Part shown: in pieces, positions 11,639 to 12,015 of the stretch
Layout: each line of letters starts with the position of its first letter
Numbering within the stretch: position 1 is the first letter of the stretch
Assembly (NCBI GenBank): GCA_947097615.1
Contig: CAMURX010000037.1
Span: 1-12,015, forward strand
DNA length: 12,015 nucleotides
Reading direction: 5' to 3'
Source: an uncultured Neisseria sp.
Lineage (GTDB): Bacteria; Pseudomonadota; Gammaproteobacteria; Burkholderiales; Neisseriaceae
Program-made: the position numbers and the translations under genes
Notes under the pieces: generated by a model
What the model saw: the letters and a program-made list of their open reading frames with translations, nothing else
Told to the model about the DNA's origin: nothing
Databases searched by the model: none

Positions 11639-12015
11639 ATGATACCCGGCATTCCTCTTCACAAAGACATCGTCCGCCCGCCCGAAACCGTCCTCGTCAA
11701 CATCACCCCGCAGGAAACCCGCGTCGCCATGCTCGAAGAAAACAACATCTGCGAGCTGCACATCGAACGCAATTCCGGCCACGGCCTGGTCGGCAACATC
11801 TATCTAGGCGTCGTGCGCCGCGTGCTGCCCGGCATGCAGAGCGCCTTTATCGACATCGGCCTGGAACGCGCCGCCTTCCTGCACATCGTCGACATCCTCG
11901 AACAGCGCAAAAACCCCGAAGAAGCCCAGCGCATCGAACACGTTTTGTTTGAAGGGCAGACCCTGCTCGTCCAAGTCATCAAAGACCCCATCAACAGCAA
12001 AGGCGCGCGCCTGTC
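11639..12015 (+). CDS. rng: Ribonuclease G, N-terminal part (partial at right edge)
   Basis: The first 125 residues are present and the frame is open to the window end. The sequence matches RNase G/E family proteins: VLVNITPQETRVAMLEENNI, CELHIERNSGHGLVGNIYLG, VVRRVLPGMQSAFIDIGLER, AAFLHI and VQVIKDPINSKGARL. The GNIYLG...VLPGMQSAFIDIG segment starts the S1 RNA-binding domain. RNase G is a cytoplasmic endonuclease that matures the 16S rRNA 5' end and degrades some mRNAs. The catalytic aspartates lie beyond the window. The ATG at 11639 has a weak AAAGAAAG site; an in-frame ATG at 11612 would add nine residues and has no visible site. The shorter length and absent N-terminal extension favour RNase G over RNase E. 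The Correia element and DUS lie upstream and could affect its transcription. Confidence 0.93.
   Translation, partial: MIPGIPLHKDIVRPPETVLVNITPQETRVAMLEENNICELHIERNSGHGLVGNIYLGVVRRVLPGMQSAFIDIGLERAAFLHIVDILEQRKNPEEAQRIEHVLFEGQTLLVQVIKDPINSKGARL

Overview
The window reads as chromosome of a member of the Neisseriaceae, most likely a nitrate-respiring Neisseria or close relative of Kingella type. The evidence is the dense DNA uptake sequences (DUS: many exact AGGCCGTCTGAA and AGGCAGCCTGAA 12-mers, often as inverted pairs between genes), two dRS3 repeats (ATTCCC-N8-GGGAAT), a 104-bp Correia-type element with TATAGTG ends, and proteins of beta-proteobacterial type. I cannot name the species. All calls come from reading the sequence; no search was run.

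Layout. Positions 1-5010 (minus strand) hold molybdenum cofactor (Moco) genes. In transcription order these are moeA, an aspartate/glutamate racemase, moaA, moaB, a DUF2314-plus-ankyrin protein, and the first 24 codons of mobA, which runs off the left edge. moaA and moaB are tightly coupled; the other genes are separated by DUS-rich spacers. Positions 5011-5630 carry no gene but three nested or adjacent repeat structures: an inverted repeat, a MITE-like element inside it, and a REPIN-like pair of hairpins. Positions 5631-8493 (minus) hold two nitrate/nitrite transporters of the major facilitator superfamily, a NarK1-type gene followed by a NarK2-type gene. Positions 8494-9326 hold a leader/promoter region, a strong DUS terminator and a broken gene for a small exported protein. 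Position 9327-9995 (minus) is a nitroreductase. Positions 10231-11378 (plus) are a compact moaC-moaD-moaE operon. The Correia-type element follows, then DUS hairpins, then the start of ribonuclease G (rng), cut by the right edge.

How the genes fit together. MoaA and MoaC turn GTP into cyclic pyranopterin monophosphate; MoaD and MoaE add the dithiolene sulphurs; MoaB and MoeA adenylate the product and insert molybdenum; MobA adds GMP to give the guanine dinucleotide form that nitrate reductases use. The NarK pair would bring in nitrate and export nitrite. The window therefore supplies cofactor and transport for a molybdenum nitrate reductase whose structural genes (narGHJI or napA) are not present here.

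I found no clearly new multi-gene system. The observations most worth a second look are the mixture of DUS dialects, including single copies matching the Eikenella and N. mucosa types, the MITE-like element, the racemase bracketed by direct repeats inside the Moco cluster, the variant Correia element with a small ORF coupled to moaE, and the DUF2314-ankyrin gene among Moco genes.
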